Positions 13,860 to 27,332 of a stretch of 64,000 nt of DNA are shown here, piece after piece; position 1 is the stretch's first letter, and each line of letters opens with the position of its first letter. The notes under the pieces were generated by a model. That model worked only from the letters and a program-made list of their open reading frames with translations. It did not search any database and was not told where the DNA came from. This stretch comes from Solen grandis (Eukaryota > Mollusca > Bivalvia > Adapedonta > Solenidae). The stretch covers positions 44,622,696 to 44,686,695 of the forward strand of contig CM037788.1 of assembly GCA_021229015.1 (NCBI GenBank), written 5' to 3'. The translations under genes were made by a program, and so were the position numbers.

Positions 13860-14125
13860 TAGTTGGGTTTAACGTTCCACTGACAGTATTTCAGTCATTT
13901 GGAGACAATGTCTACTTGAGACAGATACAGTGCTGCCACACTGCATCATCACACCGTAGACATGTGGCATGATACCACACTCATTCATATTATCCTGACT
14001 TGGGGTCAACAAGTCATGGGACTACCCTTGTATGCTGAGCGCCAAGCAAGGGAGATATTCCAGTACCATTTTTACGAATTTGGTATGTCGCGGCCGGGGG
14101 TCAAACCCAAGTCTGAGTTGGTTGT
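13860..14125 (-). repeat. SINE-like interspersed repeat
   Basis: It starts 'agttgggtttaacgttccac', the reverse complement of an 'acgttaaacccaac' tail common on animal SINEs. It ends near 'gtcgcggccgggggtcaaac', whose reverse complement resembles a decayed box B region. Two overlapping 65- and 73-aa open frames on opposite strands are chance. Class assignment is tentative. Confidence 0.5.
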
Positions 14126-17100
14126 AAATACTAGTAGTTCTGAGACCGCAGAATATTAAACGTACATTACAATTAATTAAAGCTTGATTGATGGAAAGCG
14201 ATATAAGCACAGAATGTGTCACACAGTTCAAGGTCACTTGCACTTGAAAGCTTTTTATTTTATCAGGCCCGGATTTTTAAAAAAATAAATTTCGTCGGAA
14301 TTCTTATATGATCTAGGAAAGTGATCTTATGTGAGCGAATATGAGGAATATGTGTACGTTACCACATTTATCTGCGAGAACATTTTTGTGAGTGCTGAGT
14401 CTATGTGGTAGACAATGCCCAATTGTCACAGATTCTGCCAAATAGAAAAAAAGAGGATTTTAATGTCTTGGTGGAAGTAAATGAGAAACTTAAAATAATG
14501 TTCTATAAACTGAAAAATATAGAAGTGATACAGGCTTCACTTTCTGATGTTTAAAGTTTAGAAAAATCGTCCCTAATTGAGGGTCGATGACCAGAATTAT
14601 AAATAATATGTATCAGCTGTCAAATACAAGATATGACATCAGTGCCAGTACCTTGTATATTGAAAACTACGAGACTAAGTTTTTTACTACCGTTACTCGA
14701 GACAGGCACACAGTCCAAAGGCATTCGATGTTAGTGTCTTGAATATAAGAATAAAGTTGATTCCATTATGTTAGAACTTTATTCGTCTCTTTGATATGAA
14801 TTATCTTGAGGAATATCGAGCTGCCTGAAAACATTGCTTGACATAGTTGAAGTAAACCCATACATAACCATAATCTAAAATGTTAACAAAACAATATCAC
14901 GCTTTTCAAACGTTGTTATGCGGCGAGGTAAATCTAAATTGAAAGTCAGACAAAGCTAGCTGCGTTCGGGTAGGTCTAGCGTACATTCACAAGTTTACAA
15001 ATTATTTGCAAATATCATGTCATTTACAACAAAATGATTGCAATTAAGAGTTACAGAGTAACAGTTGCATATTACACAGATTTCTAGAAACAATGTATAG
15101 ATTCATTGATATTTCATTGTGTGGAGAAGAATTTTGAAAACATCAGCAAAATTCCATTCCCAAATCACAGTGTCAGATTAATGAATAGGTGCTTTATTAG
15201 TTAGTGTAAATATTAACATATGGAAGTAGCTAGCTTTGCTAATCATTCAATGACTGAAAACATATGGTTCAAATAAATTGGATATACATGTATTCAATAT
15301 TAGATAAAACATGATAAAATCCTGGGGTAACGTAGAGTTTACTACTTTGAGTTCTTTATTCAAAGTGATTAGAAAAGTTAAATAAACCAAGAGGATTTCG
15401 GGGGGTGGGGGGGGGGTGCAAGATATGTTTCTTTAAAATAAAATGTTTATTTTAAGCCACAAATATTCACATATATGGATTAAAATGGTTAGACCTTTCA
15501 TAATAGTCAGGTTTGCATGTGATATTTGAAACCTAGTAGTCTCACATTGTTTTCATAGGGATTTGATCAATCAAGCATACTTGTGGGAAAACAACTGTAT
15601 GTTCATGTTACTTGGGGGTTTAAATGCAAGAAAAGGAAAAACTTCAGATTTTATTGTGGATGATTGCAAATCTATTGATCTGTATTTACTAGTCGACTGT
15701 TGACTCAGTCCTAATTTGAAAATCCCACGATTCTTATGTTAACACTATAAGGCTGAGAATGGAAATAGAGCATGGTTCGAGGGAGTCCTATTGATGCTTT
15801 CACTGTTGTGAGTTATTAAAAATGGTAATAGTGTTGCTTTGCATAACAAAATTGACAAAATTGTCACTTTGTTAGCTTTAGCATTTTCTTATCATTATGT
15901 ATCTATGTATACCAATGGGGGATGACATAACATACCTTTTTAGACTACGACCTACTTATTGTACCGGAAATAGGCAAGCATAGTCCTTGTCTTAATTACA
16001 TAGACCACAGGTAATCGTTGTCTATGGAAGATGTCATGAAAGAAGAAAAAGAAGAAAAAAAAAAACGTTTAGAGACTGCAGTCTAAGTCAGATAGATCAC
16101 ACGTTACCGATGTCTTTAAAAATTCCATAGACAACAGTTACGTGTGATATATCCTATACATTTGCGTTCTATAAAACAGGGGCGACCTCAAAAGTGTAGC
16201 TGTATAAGACACGCCATGATTAGAGGGAGAGAAATATGAAACAAGTAACAGGGAATGACTTTGATCACATGATTTAGACATCTAGATATTAAAGCAGTTG
16301 TTTTCTTTTATTCAATTATTATATGATTATATTAAGGAACAGTTTGCTAATCTTACTCATAAGAGGTTCAAAAAATATCTAAGAAACAATTGTACATGTA
16401 TCTAGCGACATTACAATAACTAGAAAACTACCCAACAGATAACGTTCAGAAACAGTGACCCTGACCTTAATTCCTAATCCCAAGATGCAATCATCCCCCC
16501 CTCTTCCTATACTTTATGCAATTTGTTTTGGAAATTCAAAAGACGCATTTAAAAAAAAAAAAAAAAAGTTTTTGTAGTGAGGTAAGCCCAGCCTCGATTT
16601 CCTGTAAAATGTAATTGACATTAAAAGAATTTTGGCTAAATAAAAACTTCAAAGCAAAGGGCAATAAGAAAATGAGCTCCTTCAAGACGGGCGGATAGAT
16701 TTATAAGTCTTTAAATGATAGCATACATCTATTATATATCAAAGATAATGGAGCATTAATTTTGTGGAACACGCTGCATATACATTCCCGTGTGAACTTA
16801 ATATTACCATAGATATTATACAGTTGTACATTTAGAAAAATGAGATATATCTAAAACTAATTTCCGAAACAAAATTAAAATGTCGTTGTCGCTTTCAGAG
16901 AAATAATTTGCCGACAGCCACACATTTTATTGCCTTTATATTATAAATTAAATCTTTATATTAAGCTGTTACGTATTTATTTACTTGAGGGTTATTATCA
17001 TTATCTTTATTTGTTTTATATGATAAACTGATGCATTCGTTACAGTAAGAAACTATCTTATATGTGTGTGTGTGTGTGTGTTAGATTAAATGAGTACACG

Positions 17101-20100
17101 AGATTGTCGGTAAATATTTTGGATGAAAATATATAATTCAAACTGGGTCCACCTTTCATGATACAGTCAAATTTGATCACTGGATACCGAAAAACGCACC
17201 ACTCTAGATCAAATTTTATGTAATTTTCTATGAATTTCGTAGTAGTTTTAGTTCCTTTAAATTATAAGCATCTTGATTAATTGATATAAATCTCATGTCA
17301 CCGTTTGAACCTATTACAAAATAAAAGTGACGTTTACGAAAATAGTGATGACCTACACATGTTCAGTTTATTTGTCAGGCAACAAATACTTTAATAGCAT
17401 TAACTATGGAGAGTAGTAAAAACAGTTTTTCATTTCTACCGATCATCTGTGAAGAAGCTGTTTTAAATCATTTAGAGAACTGTCTAGCATAACATGGAGT
17501 ACAGAAATTTTATCACGTCCCTCATATGGGAAAATGTTAACAAATAAATACAACAGGATACATACAAACATGCATACATAGAGATGCAAATATAAACACA
17601 CACACACACACACACACACACCCTAGCATGCTTGTTCACTCTGTCTGTAGTCTAGATACAACCAATCTCACGTGACCAGACTGTCTACTGTAGTTAGCAT
17701 CTGATTTTGTTCTAACAGAATGGTGTCTCGCCGTCGTAACCTATGTGCATATTATAGGTTACGATCATCTTTTACTGGATACTCCAAAATCATTAAAATT
17801 CGTGAGGGAATAGTTTTCGTGGATTTCGTTGATGGTTTTTATCCACGGATATTAAACCTCACGAAAATATTTCATGTCACAGGCTTCATGTTTCAGAGAG
17901 AAGGCATCTATGAATTATTGATACACAGAAATCGTCTTTCATGTATTTCTTTCATGTATTTCAAACAAATCTTAACGTTAACGAAACATTATAAGAACAT
18001 TATCTACATGATATTTGCATGAAAGCAATAAACAATGTGTAGATATACATATTAGTGACAATCTAGGTTAAGATGAATCCTTACATTGACACCACTAGTC
18101 CTGGTGCTGAGCCATAAATATAACGTAAGAATAAGTTGTTCATACTATAGTTTGATACTTCGTAAATAATGGTATAAATTGCATAATATTGCATAACGGG
18201 AAGTAAAGTAAGCCCCGATTGTATTCCCTCCTCATAATGCTACTCTGGTCAAGCCTGTCCATATATAGTTGTTTGACAATTGACCCTTTTGAACATACAC
18301 AACTTTTTGAGAAAACATAACATATACTTGTAGCGATTTACAATTGTTTTGGACATTTAAACTAGAATGACTACAATGTCTCAAATGCATTTTAAACTTT
18401 GAAGTAGAGATATACAAATATATATTCCACTGACACCGACAGCTGATATAAGTCTTCAGGGACACTTTGTAAATCGTAAAACCCAAATGTCAATTTCAAA
18501 ATAAAGCCAAAGGCTAATTCAATCTCATTTTGTAAAATCAAATTTTAAGATATGCCGATACCGATATTCAAATTCACCCTTCAGACAATACAGTTAATCA
18601 TATATACCTAATACGAATGGGATTTACAAATGTGATGGGTATCTTGTATTCAAAATATTACACCTTAGGAACAGGAAACGGAAGACTAATATTAAACTGC
18701 CGAATGTGACGCTGTGTAATGTAGGCATGTAATTTCATTTCTTCTTCTTCATTTTATTTAATAAACCAAAGGTAAAAGCATAAACTTCTGTTTTATCTAA
18801 AAAAAAATCTAAATGTATTAAGTATTCCATAGACAAATAATAATGAAATAATTGTTGATATGATCACAGTTTTTACTTTTGATCTGAGTGGTTAAACATT
18901 ATACGTTATGTGTATGATGCATTCTCAATAATGAATTATGACGTTTCAAAATTAATTAATGAACATATCAAGGACACGATGCAAAATAATTGTATGGGTT
19001 TTTTGGGGGAAGGGGGGTTTCTTTTTTTTTTTTTTTTTTTAAAGGAATATCAGTTAATTTGAACTGACAAATTAAGAGGCAACGAACAGAACCATAAACC
19101 TTCTGCAAGCCAGACGCAAGGCTTACCCACAAGAAGAAAGTGAACTTACTTGAACTCGAACCTAACATAGCAAGGAACTACTTCAGCAATTGTAGCTACT
19201 TAGCTAGCGAGCTCTCCTCATATTTCATAAATATGCTTAATTTAAGCATGATTTAATATATATATATACAATAAGTCAATATTGTTATTAATCAATTATT
19301 ATATACACGCACACACACACACATCACTCATACATACCTAGTGTTTTATTATTCACCATTGTCATAAAAATCTATTCTTAAGCATTTTACATTGAACGTA
19401 TAAGTAAAGGAAAAAAATCAATGAAATTGTCAAACATTATTTAGAAGAATACAAAGATGCAGTCGCTTTAACGCCGAAAGACGAACTACAACAAAAGCAA
19501 AGTCGGTATCTGAATCTAAATATGGTACGTTTTAAGATCCCATTTTTACACAACGTGTGAAAAATACATTGTTTACAGAAACGTGCGATTTTGAACACTT
19601 TTGTTCCGTCCTTTGTCTACAAAAATTATATCCCATGGAATAAAATAGTTAGTAAATTTTATCCGCCTAAATGGAAGTTTAAAAAATTTAGTATATAAAC
19701 AGAATGTTTATTTTGAAATAAATGCACGTAAATGTTTATTTTGCTTAATTCGCATGGCGTCCTTTATAATTCATATGTTATTCAATCAAATTATTTGTTC
19801 AAATAGGATTCTCAGTATTTCCATCACGTTCTTTAATTCACTAAAAGCAACAGGAAATGGATCTTTCAAAAGATAATTGAAATTGAATAAATATATTATT
19901 TCGCAGATATCTTGTGAATGCACTGCATATTTAAAGAAAATATACATTTAGAATTAATAATGCTAGGACTATAGTTATTAAAGGAGAACGATCTTGCTTT
20001 GGATGAAATAACTGGTCTATTTAACAAATGGGTAGGTTCCGAAATTGCTTATAATGATTGTTTTGGAAGTACTTACCCAAAGAAAGATATGATTGTCAAA

Positions 20101-20415
20101 GGAATAGAAATAGACTAATCTCATCTTTCAAATACGAGGAAAGGATATATTAACAGCGAGATTAATCTGTTTGGATTTACTACACTGCACTAACTGAGAC
20201 ATTGCAAAGTCGCAATAGCCCCATCCCCTTGATTGTCTTAAGCGGTATCAGGATAGTGCGACTGGATAATTATGGCATGAGGAATGTTTGAATATGAATG
20301 CATTTCAGTAATTATCAACTGTTTCCGTTCAATGTTTTTACCTGGTTCCCTCAAAATATTCTATATGTAATACATTTGAAATCACTAAATATAGACGAAT
20401 GACGTATAGCTAGAT
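14126..20415. other. long gene-less stretch with simple repeats
   Basis: Six kilobases without a supported gene. Visible are a G-rich run near 15399-15418, an A-run at about 16550-16567, a (TG)n near 17064-17081, a (CA)n at 17596-17621, T-runs near 19021-19040 and a (CA)n near 19308-19322. A 100-residue open frame at 17720-18022 (+) covers a stretch with 'ttcgtgg'/'ccacgga' inverted words typical of non-coding repeats and shows no domain. Confidence 0.6.
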
Positions 20416-20419
20416 ACCA

Positions 20420-20860
20420 AAGATAGCCTATTTTCGCGAAATAGAATTCAACTTACGAAAATAGCCTCAAAAAGAAAGTAATACCTAATAAATCACTTTT
20501 TAGAAATATACAATAGTAGATATGATTAAATTTCATTAAAAACTTTTGGGGACCAATTTATATCTCGATTGTTTTGGTTAACTACCATTATATGAATCCA
20601 AGACAATAACCGCTCAAGGAAACAGCAATCCACTTTCGAAAATAGCCCCAAAAATGAAGCAAAACCCTGACAATTCACCATATTAAAGTATGATAGCTTT
20701 GATTAAATAACATCAAAAATATTTTTGGGTCCATGCTATGCTGGAAATGTTTTAGTTAACTACCAAAATATTATGAATCCCAAGACGATAAACGCTCACG
20801 AAAATGAGACAAACTTGTTATGAAAATAGGTCAAAACTGATGTTGTATTCAATTTTAAAG
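20420..20860. repeat. two to three diverged ~195-bp tandem units
   Basis: Recurring words are 'cgaaaatagcc', 'gattaaat', 'tttggggaccaa' against 'tttgggtccatg', 'gttttggttaactacca' against 'gttttagttaactacca', and 'atgaatcc(c)aagac'. These give two clear units, starting near 20453 and 20636, plus edges. No gene is present from here to about 22330 apart from a (CT)n microsatellite at 22261-22288. Confidence 0.65.
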
Positions 20861-22256
20861 ACACGGTGTTATAGATATGTAATGATATTAAGTATTGTTA
20901 ATATTCACTTATGCCACTAAAATGTTATTCAGAGAAGAAAAACAATGAAAATATCACGTTTTCGTCTGACTTTACATTAAAACCTAACATTTGTATTTTA
21001 AGTCATTATTATACATTCTACAATTTAGAAAAAAAAGGAAAATTCCGAAAACCAAAATATGATTCAGGAGAATTAGATTTTTATAATCTATAAACATTTA
21101 ATTAATAATAAGTTTTTTCTTATGACCGAAATCATTTCATTGTGAGATGATCAATAACCGATTGTTTAAAATTGAGAGAAACAGGAATTTATATTTAAAT
21201 TATGAACATTTTCAAATTCATTGAAATATCCGCAATCGTGATGTATAACATTAGAAGCCTTGTTCTTTAACCCATGATTTGTATCATTAAAGCGTTAGCA
21301 TAAATATGTCTAATTGTAAAATAATATATGTCTAATTATAATATTTTCGTTATTGACAACTTTAAACCAGTACTCATTAATTAAAAGAAATCAAGTGATT
21401 ACATTAGACTAAAATGCTATGGTATTTCTGCATTTGTCTGTAAATTAAAAATATATACAACACAAAGTTTTCAGCGGCTTCTGATGCACTGCTTATACAT
21501 TAAAAAGCTAAAAAGCTAAAAAATGTGTATATATATATTTTCAATAAATAATCAGGTGTTTCCCACTTTTTAAAATCATCGTGAGGTGTTAAGTCATCCT
21601 TGTAAAATTTAGATTCAGGAGATGTTTTGTCCGTACCTTTCTTTTCTCTCACTCTGTTGTTGATGATGCTGAAGATAATGATTACTATCATTGCTAACAC
21701 TGATTTGTTGAAACAAATAATGGATTGTATAACACAATACGTTAAAAATATTATGGTGATGATTATGATAGTGTTATTTAGGTGCTACAATATGAAAGTG
21801 GCAATTCTGGACGCTTGTCAACGCGTTCTGTGCAGCGGGAGTTGCTAACTGATAATGTATGATCTATATGTATATGACATAGAAAAATGTTATTTGACAA
21901 ATGATAAATATATTTCTTTAGTGCATTTAATTAAAGCAGGGGTGACAATTGACAATCAGACATACATAGCTTGTTGTATTTGTATTTACATTTCTTTACA
22001 TATAACTAAGGTCTCGTCTTAACATTAAAAAGAGTCTGACTGTTTTGTTAATTCTTTGATATACGTATGCGAGGATCTGTATGTTCTTTCACTTTCACTC
22101 CATATATTATTTATTAGAACTAAAGAACCCTATGTCTGCAAAACTTAACACATTAACTTAAGAAAATGTTAAATTAATTGCCTGATGATCATTCTCTTTG
22201 ATATGCTACTATAATACTACTATATATATTGCATTGATATTTGTTGTCACTTCATT

Positions 22257-22290
<34 letters not shown>

Positions 22291-22334
22291 CACGTGACAA
22301 ACATTAAAACAGAAGTCATTTACTCACCACTCAC

Positions 22335-22800
22335 TAACGCATACATTCTAGTTTTTAGTACTGAGAAACTCCCTGCTGAGTGGGGGAAGAGTATCAACAA
22401 TTTAATCCGCTGCCGAAGTCTAGGACTGCGGATCCAAGGTATCCACTATCTTAAAGAGGCATCATATTAACCAATACCATGTACAAATTATATTGCTATA
22501 TTTTAAATGATAGACTTAAGACGTGGACTGAAAAATATCAAATTATCGTTGATGAGCAAAACGGATTTCGGAACGGAATATATATTTTTCATAGGAAGAA
22601 ACGTAGCACTATATTGTTAATTTGTCGTCTTTAACAGGAATTACAGAAGCTAGGAAGAAACTAAAAAGTCAACCTTAATCGTATTCATTGATTTACGATT
22701 CGGTAAATAGGGGCCTCTTGTGGGGCTTAAATTGAAACTTTGGGAATCAATGGTAATTTGTTGATTGCAGTTAGATATTTCATCCAGGATAACATCAGCA
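22335..22800 (+). pseudogene. degenerate LINE reverse transcriptase fragment
   Basis: The open frame ending at 22470 carries 'EKLPAEWGKSINNLI', the family's 'P-x-EW-x-x-S-x-I' segment ahead of the polymerase core. Just downstream, in another frame, 22480-22580 reads 'YILNDRLKTW' and 'DEQNGFRNG', the highly conserved ILNxRL and DEQxGFRxGRST blocks. Near 22690 comes 'VFIDLRF', where motif A (Asp plus Ala-Phe-Asp) should be and is decayed. 'GINGNLL' follows at about 22740. Several stops and frameshifts separate the pieces, so this is a dead, 5'- and 3'-truncated endonuclease-type LINE unrelated in sequence to the one at 5.3 kb. Confidence 0.85.
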
Positions 22801-23329
22801 CCATCGCCAGGAGACGGGAAGGTAAGCGGTCAGAAAATTTGGAAGACTGTGGTGTGTGGATTGGTGATACTTCACCTTGTTCTTACTACATACAGCGTGA
22901 CGAATACCTTGTATCAGTAGTTAAAAACATGGACTCTACTGTGCTGTAAAACAAGTAAAAAATAAGAGAGAGTTCATCCCACTCGACCCACAATTTGAAG
23001 AAAATATTTTTTCTTCAGTCCATAGATTTTTTCAGCACCTGAAAGCTTCCCCGCTCGGCCCCGACCAATTCAAAAGACGAGTTACATAGATCGAAAAAAA
23101 TCCATTTCAGTCATGCCCGAAATTCCTAATGTGATAGCCATTGCTGAGTATATTGGAACATTTCCGGGCAGAGAATACCAACTTTTGAAGGCTAAGTCAG
23201 AATTATGACAAGTAATACTAAGTACATACGTACGAAACCGTCTGTCCGAAATGAACTAAAACCGCAGCTCAAAAACAGATCGGCTAACACGGATGACTGT
23301 GATAAACAGAGAAATGAGAAACAGCTAAG

Positions 23330-24250
23330 GAACATTAAGCGAAATCACCAAATCTAATATATCAACATTTGGTGCAACAGTTAACATAGCCGACCAGATC
23401 ATCTGCGTGAAAGAAATGGCAAATCCCATGAATTTGCCAGAAGTGTAAAACACATGAGCGGTTTACAACATCCGATTGTTACCCTCTAAACAGACCAACA
23501 GATAAGAGTTATAAAGCGATTCTGCTGTCGCGAACAAGGAGTTGTTCTAGGTATGGATAAAACTAACAACTTAGGAGAATTCCAGGTCACTCCTACAGTC
23601 TACAAGGACACTTAAGCCATCAGAAGGAAAACAAATTACCACCCGACCACCCGATCTGTTTTGGACCGACTTTCATCCACCAAAGTTCAACGATCAAAGC
23701 GTACTCGTCATTCCTACATGACATTGCAGACAAATTGACGGACAACGAGCTAAACAACCTGACAGTTGGCAATGACGTGGAACTGTCATTTGAAGGTGCA
23801 ATCAGACATTGCCTTCCAGGCTGCACACATGCCCTCTGCACTCACCACTTAAAGGAAAATACCATCAGACATATGGAAAATGTCGTTGGATACCCGAAAA
23901 AGGAGTGTGAGGAAATTCTCTAATTTATTGACATGAAGGTACTTTTCTTCAGCCAACCGACACGGATACCTTTAACACGAGAGTGACTACGCGCTAAAAT
24001 AACACAAAAGGACAACTTTGTCGGTGAAAAGAAATTTATAAATTACTTTGATAATAAGCTAATGCCCTTACTTAAAGATCACGTGATTGATCCAGCCAAG
24101 AGGGGGGAAATCAACACAATATGAACAAACAACAATTGCGAGATCGCCAACCATATGTAAACATTTTCAACAAGCGTACTCTCATACCCTTCAGATTGTC
24201 TTACCCATGGTATGGGCTGTTCATTCCACCAAACATAACGGCTCCCGCTC
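23330..24250 (+). pseudogene. decayed DDE-type transposase relic (MULE-like)
   Basis: Frame-broken but ordered conserved pieces are visible: 'GMDKTNNLGEFQVT' near 23550-23590 (a D-x-T-x-x-LG catalytic-strand-like segment), 'FGPTFIH' near 23660, and the open frame 23735-23923 with 'CLPGCTHALCTHHLKENT'. That last piece resembles the Cys/His helix that follows the second catalytic residue in MULE-like transposases. 'TNNNCEIANH' lies near 24120-24150. I recognise the TNNNCESANH word from a transposase-like family repeated in bivalve genomes, but I cannot name the superfamily firmly. Stops between the blocks show it is inactive. The next element begins 60 bp downstream. Confidence 0.65.
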
Positions 24251-24310
24251 TGATTGTAAGTCTGCATTAAGGGTGTATGTTACAGTTTTTTTTTTCTTTC
24301 TTCAGTTGAA

Positions 24311-26680
24311 ACTACAGTCGGGCCACTTTGGGTGCAAAGCAGGAAATGACTTAAGCGGTACATAAGTGGTTATTGACGTCATCAACGTCACGCGGCGATG
24401 CGTCATACGTTAAGCGGCCGTCACGCGGCGATGCGTCATACGTTAAGTGTCAAGTACCGACGCCACTTCAAAACGACGGTTTATGTAATCATCATTTATA
24501 TAGCGGTACATATTATATAAAACGCAGCGATATCCACTATGTAACGTATTGTCATTAACTACGAAAATACAAATTTTATTTCGTTGAAAAAAATTTTTTT
24601 TTACATATTTTTAACGATTGTTAATGCCCAAAGATGTACACTTTTTACGTTTAAAGTAGCCTTAAGTACTCCTCACTTTGATTTTCTACAAACGGGAAAT
24701 GATCTGAGGACTTATACCGCCAGAACGGAAACATATAATACTGAGTACTTGATTGTGTATATCATAACAACTCTAATAATTTTTAAAGTAAAAATCGCAA
24801 CACAGCTTATTAAATCAAATTACAATGTTTGTAGCAAAACTATATGGTAAATATTATAATTATAAAGCAGGCTACAATTTGTAATTGATAAATTACATAT
24901 AAACAACAAAGACATTCATAAATCGAAGTTGCGGTAACAATTCATTTTCACTGGTCTGTATCCTGTGATCACTCAAGTAGACTTTGAACTAAATACGAGG
25001 TAAGAGTCTATATCGCCAGAACGGAAATATAATTCAGTAGACCGTAATACTGTATTATCGACGTACTTAATGTTTTTGAGGAATTGCAATATTCACATGA
25101 TTCTTTAGTAGAAATAATCTTAACAATGATTCACAAAATTCTTTTTTCCTATAAATTGACATGTAACATAATACTTATTGAATGTTTATTTATTCTGTTT
25201 CACGTTTGGTATAACTATTGTGATCGTCTGCCACAACAAAATTACTGTGAAGTATATTTGCAGCGAGAAAATATTGAATGAATAGAGTAGAAAAGTGGTT
25301 GGTTTTGTAAATATTTTAATATTTTGATAAAATATGTTCAAATAAATGTAACTTGAATTCGGCAAAACATCGTAGTGTAACATAGAGCTATCATTTATTA
25401 TGATTGTTAAACAACTTTTAAGCTGAAATATTGCGCCAATATTAGAAAATCACCCGATTTTACAATACGTCGATAATAAAGTTACGTCAATAACAATACA
25501 CATTTAAAACATATTATAAAACGACCAATGTCAAAAATGTCAGTTATCCCAGCATGAATTTTACAAAATGTTGTACAGAATGTACACAATTAAAAAAAAA
25601 ATGCAACAGACATACCTTTTTTTTTCAACAGAACAAAACATAAGAAATTGATCATTATATATGTTTTTGTTTTTGTTTTTTTTTGTTATTAAATTTCTAT
25701 ATGACCCTGTATTTTGTCAAGAAACAAACCACCAGGGAGATTTCTGCCCCTTAGTATATCACTTTGTACTTGTTAATACATACGGACTTGCGATGTTTAA
25801 ATGTATGGCTGCATGGTTAACTTTACACCCAATATTACCTCGTATTTGTTGACACAGGACCATGTCAGTTATCACGAAGATGAAAGAAGACATCCTCGGT
25901 ATGATATTCTATTCTGGTTCAATGTCAATCAAGTTCAGGTCACTGTCTGCGTGTCCCTCTTAACACACCACTTAAAACGATTTAAAAACGATTGGCCGAT
26001 GCTTTTCGTTTGTAATGCAAACTTTTGATATTGAAACTGACATATTAAAATGAGATATTAAAACTATATTATTCATACGGTTTCAGTATGGAAACTTTTA
26101 CTGTAAAAAAATATAACAACATCATTTTTCTTTTTTAGATTTAATGATTATTTGAGTACGTAAGTCAGAAATATTGATATACAAAGTTTGAATGACAAAC
26201 ACTACGCAATTTTACACATTCATACGAGGTACAATGTACGGAAGATACACTTTAAAAACATCCAATATTTAATACTCGCGTACAATTTGATGATTAACAC
26301 ACACACACGCGCGCACATTTCTTATATATAATACAACATAATAACATAGGTACATGATGCAAAGTACAATTATCATTGACAAAAAATACGCACTCAATAT
26401 ATTGAATTTATTTTTATATCAAATAATAATAAATCGATGCTCTCTATATTCATATGACATCCCGTTTATTTAAACATTATACCAGCGTTCATCAATTAAG
26501 GAACGCAGGTATCCAATTACTCCCCCACTTTACATTTCTTCAAACGGGAAGAGATATAAGGACGTATACCGCCAGAACGGAAACGTACCGAGTATGACAT
26601 ATACGTATGTTAGCATTGATTATAGCAACACCACCGCCACCATCATCATCAGCAGCAGCAAGAAACAATTCCTCAAACCG
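24311..26680 (+). repeat. left terminal inverted repeat arm
   Basis: This arm matches the reverse complement of 29840-32191 almost base for base. Several short open frames occur identically in both arms (for example 25801-26028 and 30446-30673), which reflects duplication rather than coding. Differences include a (CA)n/(CG)n stretch near 26298-26316 missing from the right arm and a small indel near 24810-24850. Within the arm, a block ending 'taccgccagaacggaaa' occurs three times (about 24675-24732, 24970-25027 and 26520-26583). The arm ends inward at 'cctcaaaccg'. Confidence 0.95.
24372..24448. promoter_or_regulatory. subterminal CRE-like palindrome and 33-bp tandem repeat
   Basis: About 60 bp inside the element end lies the perfect palindrome 'ttgacgtcaa'-like core 'tgacgtca' (24374-24381). 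Two tandem copies of a GC-rich unit starting 'gtcacgcggcgatgcgtcat' (24387-24447) follow. The mirror image is at about 32054-32125. Repeated, GC-rich subterminal words in AT-rich DNA are the usual form of transposase or integrase binding sites, and the 'tgacgtca' core is also a CREB/ATF site; which applies is unknown. Confidence 0.6.
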
Positions 26681-26694
26681 ATCGTTATCGTGTT

Positions 26695-26988
26695 TTATCT
26701 GCGCTCATTTTGTAAATACGTTGTCAACGAATCTAGGTTTTCTCTCTCACTGCGTGAGCGACGGGTTTCGTTCTCTCCTTTGGATAGGTGACTGACTCTC
26801 ATCTTCTTTGAGTTCCGACTTGGCCAATTCGCAGCGTGGGCAATCGATGTAACAAAATCAATTTCATGTTCACTCGTTTTACCCTCTCCAGCTTGTATAT
26901 CTTCCACGATATAGTGACCTTTGTGAGTCGGTTCGACCTTCCCCTCCGCCATACGTTGAAAATGTCTCCTCCATTTGTCTACTTCCAT
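26695..26988 (-). pseudogene. relic of Polinton basic core-like protein, N-terminal half
   Basis: The N-terminus 'VDKWRRHFQRMAEGK' matches in pattern the start of the intact copy at 57232-57645 ('[12 protein letters not shown]'). A further 'IDFVTSIAHAA' segment corresponds to '[14 protein letters not shown]' there. The Lys/Arg-rich tail expected of the family is absent, replaced by unrelated sequence that runs to the boundary of the inverted-repeat arm at 26680. It overlaps the minor capsid relic upstream by 10 bp, mirroring the 4-bp overlap in the intact element. Function is lost or doubtful. The alternative, a chance open frame, is unlikely given the same gene order. Confidence 0.7.
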
Positions 26989-27330
26989 TTTTTCAGATGA
27001 AGGGTACAGCGTACAGTCGAATCCGTTACGTTCGTCCGCTTAAACTGACTCCCTCTTACAAAGATTCTTACGCGATTTAATACCGTCGGCTTGATTTTCA
27101 CGTACATTGGATCTTCGAAGAGAAAAAAGGTAACCACTTGTTTTTCTCTTGGTTTTTGTAACGCCCGCAGCACGGGAATCATGGTGTTCTCGGCGTAGGA
27201 TTCTGAGCAAATGTCAGAGCACACATACAGTATATCTTCTCGAGCCGAAATCATTATTTCCTTCAGCGCGCAAGTCCACTGGCCTTTGAGTTCGTAAGAT
27301 CGTGGTAATTCGACGGTGAAATCCCCGGTT
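26979..27330 (-). pseudogene. relic of Polinton minor capsid (penton-like) protein
   Basis: From about 27330 the frame reads through 'VELPRSYELKGQWTCAL', matching 'VHLKSPLIFEGKWKVAL' of the intact protein at 57642-58058. It continues into 'LYVCSDICSES' (against 'MFIFSNICGES') and 'IPVLRAL' (against 'VPVLRRL'), and ends 'VRCTLHLKKW' (against '[11 protein letters not shown]'). The first 20-25 residues of the family are missing: directly upstream, in the same frame, is a single TAA that ends the membrane-protein ORF. The open frame has no internal stop. It is likely a deletion product rather than a working penton protein. Confidence 0.8.
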
Positions 27331-27332
27331 CG

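Noticed and set aside
17720..18022. 100-residue open frame
   Set aside because: No recognised motif; it covers inverted 'ttcgtgg' words typical of non-coding repeats.
25084..26028. Small open frames present in both inverted arms (for example 25661-25852 and 30622-30813)
   Set aside because: Identity between copies comes from the inverted duplication itself, not from protein conservation; no domain, and composition follows the AT-rich DNA.
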